Positions 10,871 to 22,453 of a DNA stretch of 64,000 nucleotides are shown here, one piece after another; positions within the stretch are counted from its first letter, which is position 1, and each line of letters starts with the position of its first letter. Where the stretch lies: assembly GCA_014871385.1 (NCBI GenBank), contig CM026424.1, positions 13,854,892-13,918,891 of the forward strand, in the 5' to 3' direction. The translations under genes and the position numbers were made by a program. The notes under the pieces are model-generated. The model was not told the DNA's origin, ran no database searches, and worked only from the letters and a program-made list of their open reading frames with translations. This DNA comes from Ceratodon purpureus (lineage: Eukaryota > Streptophyta > Bryopsida > Pseudoditrichales > Ditrichaceae).

Positions 10871-11521
10871 TGGAGGAGAGGTGGAGCGGGAATACTACAA
10901 GACAATGAGTTGTGACTCCAAGAGATTGTACAGACTATATAGTTCTTCGGGGGCTAAATAAATCGCCACCTTCCATGTTCTGAAAATAAATAATTTATAC
11001 AGGTGGATATTGCATGACCTGTAGAGCACAAAATTTAGTTACTTAGTATCTGACATACTAAAGTGATTAGGCGGCTGAGAGCGCCAATATGGTTATCTTG
11101 GGCTACTACAAATATAACAAGCAGCCGTCAAGTTAATCTTTTAGCATTGACCTTTAATTTAAATAGGGGTTTGTTAAGATACAGTTTATTAAATTGGACG
11201 TTCTAATTTGCGTACAGGTCATGAAAAGATAATTAGTGGATCTCCATAATTCATACATAATATTGTGTCATACTCTTTACAGATCGATATTGGACTTCAT
11301 TAAGGGTGTAGTGGCAATAATTCAAATGGTTACTAATATTATAGTTTATTTAAATACTGGCACCATCCATAACAGGTACCACTCGTGACAATACAAGTGT
11401 TATAGGGATTAGAGGAGAAGATACACATAGTCTGCTAAGTGACAATGAACGTCTCACTTATCAATTTCATGACAATCTTCCCAGTTAGTTGTATGTTTGC
11501 GAGAGCGTGTTAGTGAGACAC
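10871..11521. promoter_or_regulatory. Divergent intergenic region inside the element
   Basis: This 650-bp AT-rich stretch separates the 246-aa ORF (minus) from the first exon of the ParB-methyltransferase gene (plus). It should hold the promoters for both directions. No individual box could be assigned with confidence. The 5' UTR of the plus-strand gene probably occupies its last part. Confidence 0.5.
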
Positions 11522-14500
11522 ATGAGGGACGGGGAAGAACCGAGTCCAAGAGTGCCTAGGGCTCCTAGATCTTCTGCGATTAGAGGTAGAGGAAGAAGGC
11601 GAGGTCCTCGTTTCAGTAATTCCAAGCAGATCACATACCAGAGGAGACGAAAAGAGAAGGATGCCCTCACCCGTATCGCAGAAGTGGATTCTTTATCAGA
11701 TGAATCTGGCCATCTGAAAATCAAGGAATTGGCTACTTTATGTCAAGTATAAGTGACTTATTTGCTTCCACATTTTGTTTTCTCTTTGTGTGTTTTTTAT
11801 GTTCATCATGTGTAGTTCAAATATTTGATTATGTCTATCCCGCCCAAGCTCTCGCTATGGACAATTTCTCCATGGAATAAGTTTAGCCATTGTATTTAAC
11901 GTTTGGGAGTTTCTGGACTTGAGTGAAATGTACTTGGTGAGTCCCTCAGTATCTCAATCATGAAAATCTCGAGATCACTGTAAAGGTAGGCCTGACGCAA
12001 GCTACGGATCCAATACTTGGACTGCAGGTCGTCACGGTTGACCCTGATACCGAGGGTACGGGCTACTCCCATCGAAGTGCTGCCTGGGAAGCAGAAGTCG
12101 CTGAGCTAACTTGCAAGGGCGACTCGCCGGCTGCTCTCTCTTCAGCAGAGGTCTCGGACCCACAGGTACGTTCTCTATCTCTAAGCTGTTTCTCAAACCC
12201 GATTCGGTATGCAAGAATATAGTTCTGAGACTGCATAAAATATAACTGTATGAGAATGTTTTGAGCACTTATTGCGGTCTCTACTTCAAATCTAGAATCT
12301 AAACCCTAGTTCAGTCCAGCCGCAAATTCAAACAAATGTCTTCTTGGGTACTCAGCGTTTCTCGTCGCAGGCGATCGAAGAGCTTCAAAACCCGAGGGCG
12401 GGTCGTTCCCATATTGAAATTGTGCAAGATATCCGACCAGTTGCGCTCCCGGAGCTCTTGGACCAAGCAGCAGATTCCATTCAGATGGAGGCTGTAAGTT
12501 CGAATTCACGATTCTCGAGTTTGTTGTCTGAGTGAGTTGTGCATGCTGGCTGGATTAAGAAGTAGGTTGTACGTCTGTGGAGCTCGAATTCATGATTCTC
12601 GAGTTTGTTGTCTGAGTGAATTCTGCATGCTGGCTGGATTAAGAAGTAGGTTGTACGTCTGTGGAGCTTTGGAGTCTCAGTCAGCGCTTGTGAATAAGTA
12701 TCGACTAACTTTCAATTCAGAAGTTAGATTGCTAGATGTTAGGTCTCTGTAATGGGTAATCTGTAATAGGCATAATTAATATTTGAGAGTTATGCCTGGG
12801 CTGTTTAGATGCGGTTTAGGTGTGCTTAATGGTTGCATGAAAGGCTGCTGTCGTCGTTCCAAGCCAGCGTGAAACTAGAAGCTTATACGGTGTAGGGGTA
12901 GTAATTGATTGAGAATCTGAAATTGTGTCTTCGTGTTTGCAGATGAGCAGGGAGCATGGGATGGAGGAGGTCCCTTGCGCGACCGCTGACAGAGAGAGTA
13001 CCTTAGGAGGAATGGCAGCAATGGAAAACTTGTTACGCAGGGAAGTGATGGGCACCTCACACCTTGCACTTCAGAGTGCGGTGGACTCGCCAGGTATGGA
13101 GATTGACGTGCCACTCTGCAGAATGATCCCCATGAAGGATGTGAGGGAGCCATTGCAGAACGACATTCAAAAGCTCAAGGCCGAATTCACGCGTGGATAC
13201 AGGCGGGCATCGGCATGCTTCTATCTCTCATTGAGGAGTTACAGGATGGAGGAATCATATGTCACTGAGACGGACAGGGCATCGTGGTCAGAGTTATGGC
13301 GCCAAGAGGATCTTGAGTTTGAGGGGCGCTTGCTTTCTACTCCGGGGTTGGAGAAATTCTCCAACCGATTCTTCTATGTTTGGGACGGGAATCATCGACA
13401 CATTGCATGGACTGAGAGCATCAACGCTCTTCATCAACAAGATGCAGAATTCCATGTTTCTGTTCGCTCTGTGATCATCAATGTCACACCTCAAAATTGC
13501 AATATGATGTTGCACGCCATGACTGATTGGAACAAGTAAGTATTTCAAACATATCTTTATTTTTTATAATGGCTTTGTAGATTCTGTATGAACTTGTCCA
13601 TTTACTCGCATTGCCAATGCCAATTTTGGTTTTATAATTTTATATGAATCTCTATGTAATGTGTTTCAGGAAGAATCAGGTAGACCATGTGGCTCAGCAC
13701 TGGACCCATGAGTTGAGGCGTGTCCAACAGCTCGGTTTGTTGGACTTTGACCAATTGAAAGGATTGGTGAAGGAGGAGGACTTGCAGGCAAGCATTCTAG
13801 AGTGGACACGAACAAAAAACAAGAAATGGTATCATCTAACGATTGATGCATTCATCAACTTCTTATACGAGGTAAGCAAGATTATTTTTCTATCCTTGCC
13901 GCAACCTCTAATAATGAAAGTACTCTATAACTAACTATATAGTACTGTGCATCTAGAGGGAGATTTTAGCCGCTCAAGAGGAGGCAATTCGAGCATACAA
14001 AGACTCTTTGATAACAGGACTAGGTGAAGACCGGGAAGGAAGTCCCTCTGAGCTCCTTACAGCTAGTAAGAAGGCTGTTAAAGTGATAAAAACATCACTA
14101 CACACACGATTGGAGCGCTTCGTAGCGATCGCCAATCCAGCTAACGGTGATGGATTTATCAAGGAGGTATGTAAATCTCCAAATTGCCACGCCAGCCTCA
14201 GTTGGAGGCATGCGGTTCTTATGTAATGTTTCAGAAATAGTGGTCTCAGGAGTCACCCCGGACCCATGCCTCGGATCCGAGGGGTGCTCCTTTGACTCTC
14301 CTGAATCTTGGTTTTGCCGGTGCATGAGCTCCAGCCCAGTGCTGGAGTCTTAATGCACCATTAACTTTGTTTGTTTTATTTTAACCTTTGTGCGTTGCTC
14401 ATGCTTGTGAGCCTCGGTACTGCGTGCATTGAGCACGCAAGGACTCCCTGCTCGTGTTTTCTTTTTTGGAAAGTTTTGCAATTGGAGGCTTGCGGCCTGG

Positions 14501-17500
14501 TTGAATTCCTTAGTTTTTCTCAAAATGCTTCGGTTCTGGACTGCAGTGGCTTCCGGTTTGTTTTATGTTTTTGAAGCAAGCCTCACTTGGAGGCTTGCGA
14601 TTTTGTTGTAATTTTGAGAAATAGTGGTCTCAGGAGTCACCCCGGATCCATGCCTCGGATCGGAGGGGTGCTCCTTTGACTCTCATGAATCTTGGTTTTG
14701 CCGGTGCATGAGCTCTAGCCCAGTGCTGGAGTCTCAATGCACCATTAACTTTGTTTGTTTTATTTTAACCTTTGTGCATTGCTTATGCTTGTGAGCCTCG
14801 GTACTGCGTGCATTGAGCACGCAAGGACTCCCTGCTCATGTTTTCTTTTTAGGAAAGTTTTGCAATTGGAGGCTTGCGGCTTGGTTGAACTGCTTGGTTT
14901 TTCTTGGAATTCAGCACCCAACGAATGGTGTCCTGGGATCCGAGGTGAGAATATTCTCAATATTCCTCGAGATTGTAAGTTGATTCTGATGATGCTTCGG
15001 TTCTGGACTGCAGTGGCTTCCGGTTTGTTTTTTGTTTTTGAAGCAAGCCTCACTTGGAGGCTTGCGATTTTGTTGTAATTTTGAGAAATAGTGGTCTCAG
15101 GAGTCACCCCGGACCCATGCCTCGGATCCGAGGGGTGCTCCTTTGACTCTCATGAATCTTGGTTTTGCCGGTGCATGAGCTCCAGCCCAGTGCTGGAGTC
15201 TTAATGCACCATTAACTTTGTTTGTTTTATTTTAACCTTTGTGCATTGCTTATGCTTGTGAGCCTCGGTACTGCGTGCATTGAGCACGCAAGGACTCCCT
15301 GCTCGTGTTTTCTTTTTTGGAAAGTTTTGCAATTGGAGGCTTGCGGCTTGGTTGAATTCCTTAGTTTTTCTCAAAATGCTTCGGTTCGGGACTGCAGTGG
15401 CTTCCGGTTTGTTTTTTGTTTTTGAAGCAAGCCTCACTTGGAGGCTTGCGATTTTGTTGTAATTTTGAGAAATAGTGGTCTCAGGAGTCACCCCGGATCC
15501 ATGCCTCGGATCGGAGGGGTGCTCCTTTGACTCTCATGAATCTTGGTTTTGCCGGTGCATGAGCTCTAGCCCAGTGCTGGAGTCTCAATGCACCATTAAC
15601 TTTGTTTGTTTTATTTTAACCTTTGTGCATTGCTTATGCTTGTGAGCCTCGGTACTGCGTGCATTGAGCACGCAAGGACTCCCTGCTTGTATTTTATTTC
15701 TGCAGCAAGCCTCACTTTGAGGCTTCTGGCTCGGTGGAAATGGTACTTTATTTGTGAATGTTCTTTGTTGATTTCGAGTGCATCGTCCATTTACACTATG
15801 TTTTTTTGTAGTGTCTTTTACATTTGTGATGCATAATTTCACTTAATTGCTCTTGAGTATCAAGTAGATTATATGAAATGATATGAATGTTTACTAAGAT
15901 GATGCTTGACTTTTTTGCAGATCATCCGGCACTTTGACATATTTTATATGAATGCAGAGATGACCCCTGAAAAGTTGCAGCTTTTTTCAAGTGCGAAGGT
16001 TTCTGCCAAGTACAAAGAGAGGTGGTTGAAGTGGTGGAACATGAGCAAGGAGAGTCGGCAGGAGTACAATTTTCCTCCACATCCAGCTTCCGATTTAGTT
16101 CTCCGGCCTTGGGTTGATCAGGCTGCCTTCTGGGCTGGGGTAAGTTTCTAATTCTTAAGCTTTTGCATTTTTTTTCACTGATGTTGCTTATTGCAAGATA
16201 ACATAATTTTTGATCATAAGAATTGTCATGTATTCTTATGTGTTTCTTAATTGATTGTATTTGCAGCTAGAGGAGGAGGCAGTCATTCGTTATGCCAAGA
16301 TTGTAGAGGAGGACATGATAGTTTTGAGGACAGAGGATTTACCTAATCCTGTAGATGATATTGGCTCATGGATTGAGGCTCATTCCATCACTCTGTGGGG
16401 AAAAGCCTTTAAGCCTTTTTTCCCCAAGGCTGGAACCTTTACCAAGAAAGAGCCATTTCTCCACCAAGCTGGAGCTGAGAATGCTATGAAGCAGGCTATC
16501 TTGAGGTATTTCTGGAGGGAATTGGTTGTAAAGGGTGCCATTGATAGGAAGGATATTCCTCAGAGGTTTAAGAAATGGGTGGATGTCTCTAGCAGTGAGT
16601 GCATTTTTACAGATTATCAGAGGAGGCATTTTGGAGCTCCTCATCTCCTTCAGTGTCCTTGGTACCTTGAGCTCAAGGAGAATGATCAATGCCCAGGGGA
16701 AGAGAGAGGTCTTAAGGCAAGTTGTGAGAATTTGATGAAGCAGCTTGGGGATGAGAACATGGTGGGTTTGGAGGAGGATACCTCGCAGGTTGGTGATGAT
16801 TCTGCTCTTTCTGAGAGACAGAAGAAGAAGGTGGCTGAGAGGAAAGCAAGGACAGAGGCAAAGATGAAGGAGAAGGAAGACAAGAAGAAGGAGAAGGAGC
16901 AGGAAGCTAAGCTCAAGAAGGAAGTGGCAGCAAGAAACAAGGAATTGGCCAAGTTAGTTTTGAAGGAAGGGCCAGAGAAGTTGATGTCTCATGTTGGCAT
17001 TTCTCCTTCAGGCAGTAGCATGCAGGCTGCCATAGTTCCTGTAGCTCCTCAGGTGCCTCTTTTTTCTACCCCCATGCCTTCTCAGACTATCTACACGATT
17101 CCATGCTCGCAGTTGGATGAGGTAGACACTAGTGTTGAGATCATCAATGATTGCCCTATGGGCATTTTGGATTTGTTTACTTCTTTATCGGAGGGGGATG
17201 TGCCTGAGATTTGGAGCAAGATCAAGGATTGGATCCAAGACCATCTCGGTAGCAAGGCTAGGAATTTTGGGGGTGAAGAGGCTGAGGCTGCTGTGGACCT
17301 CATCATTTTCGATGTGCCAGAGGATTTACCAGTTCCAGGTTTAGGGCAAGATGGTGAGATTCCCTCCTGGAACAAGCACCCCAAGATTTCAGCAAGGAAA
17401 AAAATGGAGTCTTCATGGATTAAGGCCCATTTTGAGTTTGCTATGCAGTTTCTGCAAGATGATGGAGCTTTGATTATTTTTTACCCTGATTCAAAGTTCA

Positions 17501-18580
17501 TTTCGAATGAGCTTATTTCCTGGGCAGAGTGGGCTAACTTCCAGGAAGAGGCCAAGTGGTTTGCAATCAATGGGCTGCCATTGACTATTCCAGACCGTTA
17601 TCCACGCCAGCACAAGACTTTTATGGTCAAGTGCTTCATCAAGATGGAGAATGTCGAGGAGGAAGTGCCAAGGTCTTTGTTCCAGTTTCATGATAGGGCT
17701 GAGCTTGGTGCCTATGGCATCAAGCTCTCCTTTGATGGACATTGCACTAATTTGATTACTGCAGATTCTCTGACAATTAATTCAGAGACTGGGGAGCCAT
17801 TCAGAGGAGCAAGGGAGAAGACTTCTAACCTCTTGCAGGCTCTAATTGATTTGTGCACGGTTGAGAATGACATTGTCATGGATCTCACAGCTTCTACAGG
17901 TATTAATTTGTTTTTTTTTTTTGTTTAAAAATATTCTGTATTTCATTTTATAATTTTTACTTATGATTTGGAGCTCTATTTTCTGTGCAGGTGCCTCCAT
18001 TCGAGCATCCAAGAGTCTCCGGCGTCATGTCATAGGCTTTGAGTCAGACACCACCTTGTACAATCAAGTGTTGTTTCCTCTTCTTCCAAGCACGGAGGAG
18101 GTTGAGTCTACTCCAATTCCTGTGCCTTCACCGAGGAAGAAACGTTCGGTTGAGTCAGACGATGAGCCTGAGAGGAAGACTGCCCCCAAGCGTTCTTGTA
18201 AGTAAGTCTTTACATTCATTTTTCCTTTGTTTATTTTTTTTTAAAGTTTAGTTCAATATTTATTAGACTGTAAAATTGTCATGTGCAGTCGGAAGAAAGC
18301 GTTGAAGAATGACATTGGTGGCTCTATTATCTCGCCCCATCTTAGCAAGATAAGGAGTCCAGTTAGACCTTTAGAGCTTCCACATTATGCAGAGATGCAA
18401 GCTCAAGCCTATTTAGCTGCTCCTTCTCCATCTATTTCATCTGATAGAGATAGCATTTGTCGTGATGCTGAGATTTATCTTGACATAGCTGCAGAAGTTG
18501 CCAGAGTGGTATTATCTAGTGATAGCGATTCTTATGATGGTTGGATTGGTACTTGTAGTGATGACGAGATGTCTTCTTGA
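11522..18580 (+). CDS. ParB-like domain fused to N4/N6-type DNA methyltransferase fold (ten exons)
   Basis: Exons 11522-11746, 12028-12165, 12320-12493, 12943-13535, 13670-13871, 13957-14166, 15921-16139, 16267-17899, 17991-18201 and 18289-18580 all join in phase with GT..AG introns, giving 1298 aa. The acceptor of exon 6 is the least certain. Residues 1-75 are basic (RGRGRRRGPR), likely a nuclear signal. Residues about 234-375 resemble a ParB/sulfiredoxin-fold domain: VPLCRMIPMKDVREPL, then YVWDGNHRHIAW (DGNHR at 327-331). Residues 768-822 are Lys/Glu-rich, probably helical. Residues about 925-1160 follow the beta-class DNA methyltransferase order: DLIIFDVPED (931-940, position of DPPY motif IV), GAREKTSNLLQALIDLC, then VMDLTASTGASIRASKSL and IGFESD (motif I, SAM-binding region). 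The tail has basic clusters (RKKRSVESDDEPERK) and an acidic Ser-rich end. Motifs IV and I deviate from consensus, so catalysis is uncertain. Bacterial and phage ParB-methylase fusions are the closest architecture I know of. Confidence 0.82.
12501..12668 (+). repeat. 84-bp direct repeat, two copies, in intron 3
   Basis: Two tandem units begin CGAATTCACGATTCTCGAG (12501) and CGAATTCATGATTCTCGAG (12585). They differ at only a few bases. They lie just after the exon 3 donor and carry no coding signal. Confidence 0.9.
14190..15730 (+). repeat. Tandem array of ~384-bp units in intron 6
   Basis: About 3.7 units start near 14234, 14616, 15084 and 15468 (each with AATAGTGGTCTCAGGAGTC). Spacings are about 383, 468 and 384 bp; the second unit carries an extra ~85 bp. 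Units 1 and 3 share variants (GGACCC, CTCCAGCC, TCTTAATG) against units 2 and 4 (GGATCC, CTCTAGCC, TCTCAATG), so the array grew by duplication of a two-unit block. Each unit has an inverted GAGCTC..CAGCCCAGTGCTGGAG hairpin. Repeated short ORFs in it are repeat products, not genes. Confidence 0.9.
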
Positions 18581-19624
18581 TCATTGCATATTTACACTAT
18601 ATTGTTATGTTTTCCCTACTTATATATTATATGATTGTTTTCGCGTTGGATTTTATATTTTGCCTGAACCTCACTTTATTCTACTTCATTATGAATTTCT
18701 ATATCGGCCATATGTTTTAAATTGACTTCATACATGAATCATGTTTGAATTATAAAGATGGTACGATTTTTTTTAGAAGTTGAATATTCCTTGGGTACAG
18801 CTTGAAGGCACCACAATAAAATGTGATTTTCTTAGAACCTTTCTCATGTATTTCTCCCTTTTCTATTATGCAAATACCCCTAGTAATTACTTGGGGTACT
18901 TGGGCACCCCTAGTACTTACTTCGGGTACTTGGACACCCCGTACGGACACAAATCCCAAGTCCGTTTTAGGAGTAATTAACTCTCAGTTAATTAATTCTG
19001 CATCTTTAAATCAGTCATCCAACAATTGGATGAAAATTTATCCATCCCATGAAACTAGAAGCCACAATAGCCGTTGTGTATATCTATTCTTCACCTAATT
19101 TTGTTTTACATTATTTTATCATTCCTCTTATTCTCCTATATGTACTTGTTCAAATTTTTTTAATATATTTTTGTTAATTCTTTTTTATGTTTTATCTTTT
19201 TTTATTTTCTTCATTTATTTATTTATTCTTTGTTTTTCTTCTTTCGTTGTTTTATTTATTTTTCTTTCTTTTCTTCTTATTTTCCTTCATTTTTTAATTT
19301 GTTTTCCGTATATTCGTTTTCATTATTTGTTTTCATCTTTTTTCTTTCTTTCATTTATTTATTTTTTTCTCTTTTCTAATTTTTTCTTTATTTAAATTTA
19401 TTCCTATTGGTCTTCATGGCGTGGAATTGATAAGATATATGAAAATAAAATTACAACTTATTCGGGTATGAATCGGGTGTAAATTTCTACATTTATCAAT
19501 TTAGAAGCCATTTTTTTGGAATATACCCTAGAACACCTTCCACGGTCATAGGTCCCATATATGCCATGTCATTCAAAATCATCTCAAAATATCAAAAAAA
19601 GAGTCAAAAAACTGAAAATTTAGT
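18581..19624. other. 3' flank of the ParB-methyltransferase gene and right subterminal region
   Basis: It contains a repeated TACTTGGGGTACTTGG-type motif near 18890-18940 and a strongly T-rich pyrimidine tract at about 19160-19400. No gene is seen. The last ~100 bp are the diverged inner part of the right terminal repeat. Confidence 0.5.
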
Positions 19625-19666
19625 GCTCACCGCTCACTGCTCACCGCTCACCGCTCACAAGATAGC
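19625..19666 (-). repeat. Right terminal inverted repeat core (42 bp, perfect)
   Basis: Exact reverse complement of 6227-6268. The outermost few bases (19667-19673) differ from the left end. Confidence 0.92.
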
Positions 19667-19673
19667 ATTCCCG

Positions 19674-19685
19674 TATAAAACACCA
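19674..19685. repeat. Target-site duplication, right copy
   Basis: TATAAAACACCA, identical and in the same orientation as 6210-6221. Confidence 0.85.
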
Positions 19686-20004
19686 TATTCGTTATATTTC
19701 GAGAATATGAACCTCTTAATTTGATACATGTGTTACACTTGAGCTCTAAAGCGTACCTACCATGAACATTTAGGTTGGGTCGAGCTAAATGTGCATTGGA
19801 TCAAATTCATGGAATTTTCCCAATATAACCAATATGTTGTTTGAAATATAAAGAGATAAACTAATTGAAGACTCAGGAATGTTGGGATAAATTATATTTA
19901 TTCCTGATCCATTTTGCTCCATCTATTAAACGTGCAAGATTGCCTTGGGAACATAGCTCTAAAAAATAGAGTTGGTCAGTGTTCATTGATACATTTAAGA
20001 CATA

Positions 20005-20241
20005 CCCCCTTCGTCTCACTAAAAGAGCATTGTTTGCCAAAAATATCTAATTTAAGGACCGTTCTAAATTTAGAAACAAGTTGATCAAATTTAAAAATAA
20101 GTTCCCAAATTTAAAAGCAATGGTAACATTTAGAATCAAGTTGCCAAATTTAGAATCGAGTTTGCCAAATTTAAAAACCACTCGTTTTTTTTGAGACAGT
20201 TTATTTTACCAAACCATGCTCTTTTAGTGAGAAGAAGGGAG
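20005..20241. mobile_element. Stowaway-like MITE (237 bp)
   Basis: Ends CCCCCTTCGTCTCACTAAAA and CTTTTAGTGAGAAGAAGGGAG form an imperfect inverted repeat of the CTCCCTCCGT type, flanked by TA on both sides. The interior is AT-rich with repeated AATTTAAA/CCAAATTTA pieces and no ORF. Stowaway elements are mobilised by Tc1/mariner transposases. Confidence 0.8.
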
Positions 20242-20243
20242 TA

Positions 20244-22453
20244 CATTATAATTCACGTTCCAATTTTGTACTTAAGCACAACAAGCTTCGGAACATGCTG
20301 AAGAAGATGGTTTGAATTATTCAATAAAATCTTCAATATATAATGCCTCTAAGAGTGCATATTTTGACAAACATGTTTATTAATGTAGTCATCAAATATT
20401 TTATTTTGAGTCATAGTCTATATAAACAACAAATTTTGAGTTTTAGAATTATAATTAAATTATCAAAAGATAAACTGTGTGTATCAGATTGGTGAATAGA
20501 ATGAAGAAACACAATATTCACGTTGGCCCCTTCAGGGTTGAAGTTGTTCATCTTTTCTTTAAAGATAAAATAAAAATACAAGATAACTTATACAAAAAAT
20601 AAATAAATAAAAAATCATCTAGTTATATATCAATTTTTGAATAGAACTTAATTAAATTGTGGTTATCCTTTAAATAGAATAAAAAGAGAAATATCACTTA
20701 ATAGGCTGTAGAATAATATTTTTATCCAATTCAAAGTTTAAGAAGCCACTTTAGAGGCTTATCTTGAATTAAGAACAAAAACACCTTGACTTTCATTGAT
20801 TGAAAAAGAAATAGTTAGAGCTTCATCATTGATAAATAATTGAATAAATTTAAATGAATTTTCAGGTTGAATTTCACTATTTATTTTATCAAAATACCAA
20901 TCAACAATCTAATATTAATGAAATTTGTACAGCTATGAAAGGCATTCTATTAATTCTTTGTAATTGCTCCATTTATCTTAAAAAATGTTTATGACTCTAG
21001 ATTCATGACTTACTTTAGGTTGAATATTATTAATCAAATATAAAACCAAATCATTTCTACATCCATATGTATGTATTTTATGAATATTCAGCATAGAGAT
21101 GGCATAGAGAAGGCAGCGGCATAAACTATTTCACTAGTTCATTGGATATTTTGGCAGCTTCAGTGCGCATTAAGATAGATTTCTGGTTGCAGAAACCATG
21201 TCAAGCAACTTGTATATGGAAAAACAGTTCGATATAATCTATCACAGTTGCACCAGCATCCGACTTGAGGCATGAGTAAGCGAGACGATTGCTGCACTTA
21301 GATAACTTGTCACAATCACCTGCTTTGTCCAAGGTGAAGCAAGTTCGGGGGACAACTTATTACTTATTCATTCCAACTTCAAATCTAAAAACTCATTTTG
21401 ATTTCTCTCCATTTACAAATTATGCTCATACGCGCAAGTCTTCATTTCTAGCATGAGAATCTCCTCATCCAGCAAGAATAGGTACCTCTTCGTCAATCCA
21501 ACCGACTGCATTGGATGCGCATCTGTGTAGCTGCTACTTATACACAGGAAGTCCCACTCTTCACATCGGTTTGAAACACTCAAACCGACTCCACTGGGTG
21601 CAAGAACGAAAAAAGGAAATTCAATTTCGTCTAAAGCAGAATCACAGCGCAATCAGCTGTCTAAATTTATCAACAAAAATTGCAAACCGCGCGTCAAAGG
21701 CTCAACTGTTCATGATCCTTCCGTTACCGCAAATTCAAAATCATCACATAGAATTCTTCACTCATTTACTTGGGCTTCAGGACCCATATACCGCAGATAT
21801 GCAATAATCACTTCTCAAAACATTCCTATCCGAGTGATTGTAAAACCGCATAACTTAGATAAAACATCTTGACGTCCAAGTACTTGCCTAATTGTAACTG
21901 CTGAACAACACTTCCAGATAAGGAAACACTTCAAGACCATCAAACAAATGTCGGAGAGCCCTCTTATTCATTCTTCTGCATTTCAGCTTACAAAGTACTA
22001 TCAACGGCCACTACAGCGTTTCAGAGATCATTCGACCGCCAATTGTTGGCAGGTTTCACGATTCCAAGTAGTACTTCCTGTGGCTAATTCCCGAGCTGAC
22101 ACAACCATGGCCACTTCAACCACTCTAGACGGCGTAGGTCAACTATCGAACGGTGTACCAAAACCTCTGGCATGAACCAGCGCGGTTCTGGTAAAGAAGA
22201 CAAAAGAGCAACTGCGCCACTTCCGACGATATAAAGACATATAACCTGAAAACATTGTGCAATTCATGTTCTCGGCAATGCACACAACACCAATCAAGTG
22301 TTCCGGGACAAGGGGAAATAGGGGAAAATTGGATAAATTCCTCTCATTAGGACAATGCTGCATATAATGTACATCGATCGAACAGTCCTAGTCTCAACTA
22401 TTCGCTGACTAACAGTCATGTAATCTCGGCAAATTGTTCACTCAAGTGTCCAC
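20244..22453. other. AT-rich spacer and 3' side of rbcS copy 2
   Basis: No gene was recognised. Base composition becomes more balanced after about 21100, and 22380-22453 probably includes the 3' UTR of rbcS copy 2. Short ORFs here lack supporting motifs. Confidence 0.45.

Larger units (their letters stand above)
6222..19673. mobile_element. 13.45-kb Mutator-like DNA transposon carrying a ParB-methyltransferase gene
   Basis: A complete element is bounded by inverted terminal repeats with a perfect 42-bp core (6227-6268 and 19625-19666), and flanked by a 12-bp direct duplication. Inside the core, similarity between the two ends continues in diverged form to about 6415 and 19530; for example, the phrase ACCGTGGAA is present on both sides. 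The interior holds the transposase gene (6800-9885, minus), a 246-aa ORF (10130-10870, minus) and a ten-exon gene (11522-18580, plus) transcribed divergently. Duplication length, long terminal repeats and a DD..CxxH transposase point to the Mutator superfamily. Other SWIM-bearing eukaryotic transposons (Zisupton/KDZ type) are an alternative. Both ends and the duplication are intact, so insertion is recent enough to be read clearly. Confidence 0.88.

Noticed and set aside
14371-15842. Repeated ~67- to 115-aa ORFs inside intron 6 of the ParB-methyltransferase gene
   Set aside because: Each is a product of the 384-bp tandem repeat; they share no codon bias or motif.
11522-18580. Bacterial contamination as explanation of the ParB-methyltransferase gene
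   Set aside because: The gene has nine GT..AG introns with phase-consistent joins and lies between plant transposon ends.
19171-19395. Hydrophobic 74-aa ORF
   Set aside because: It comes from a T-rich low-complexity tract that gives Phe/Leu runs.
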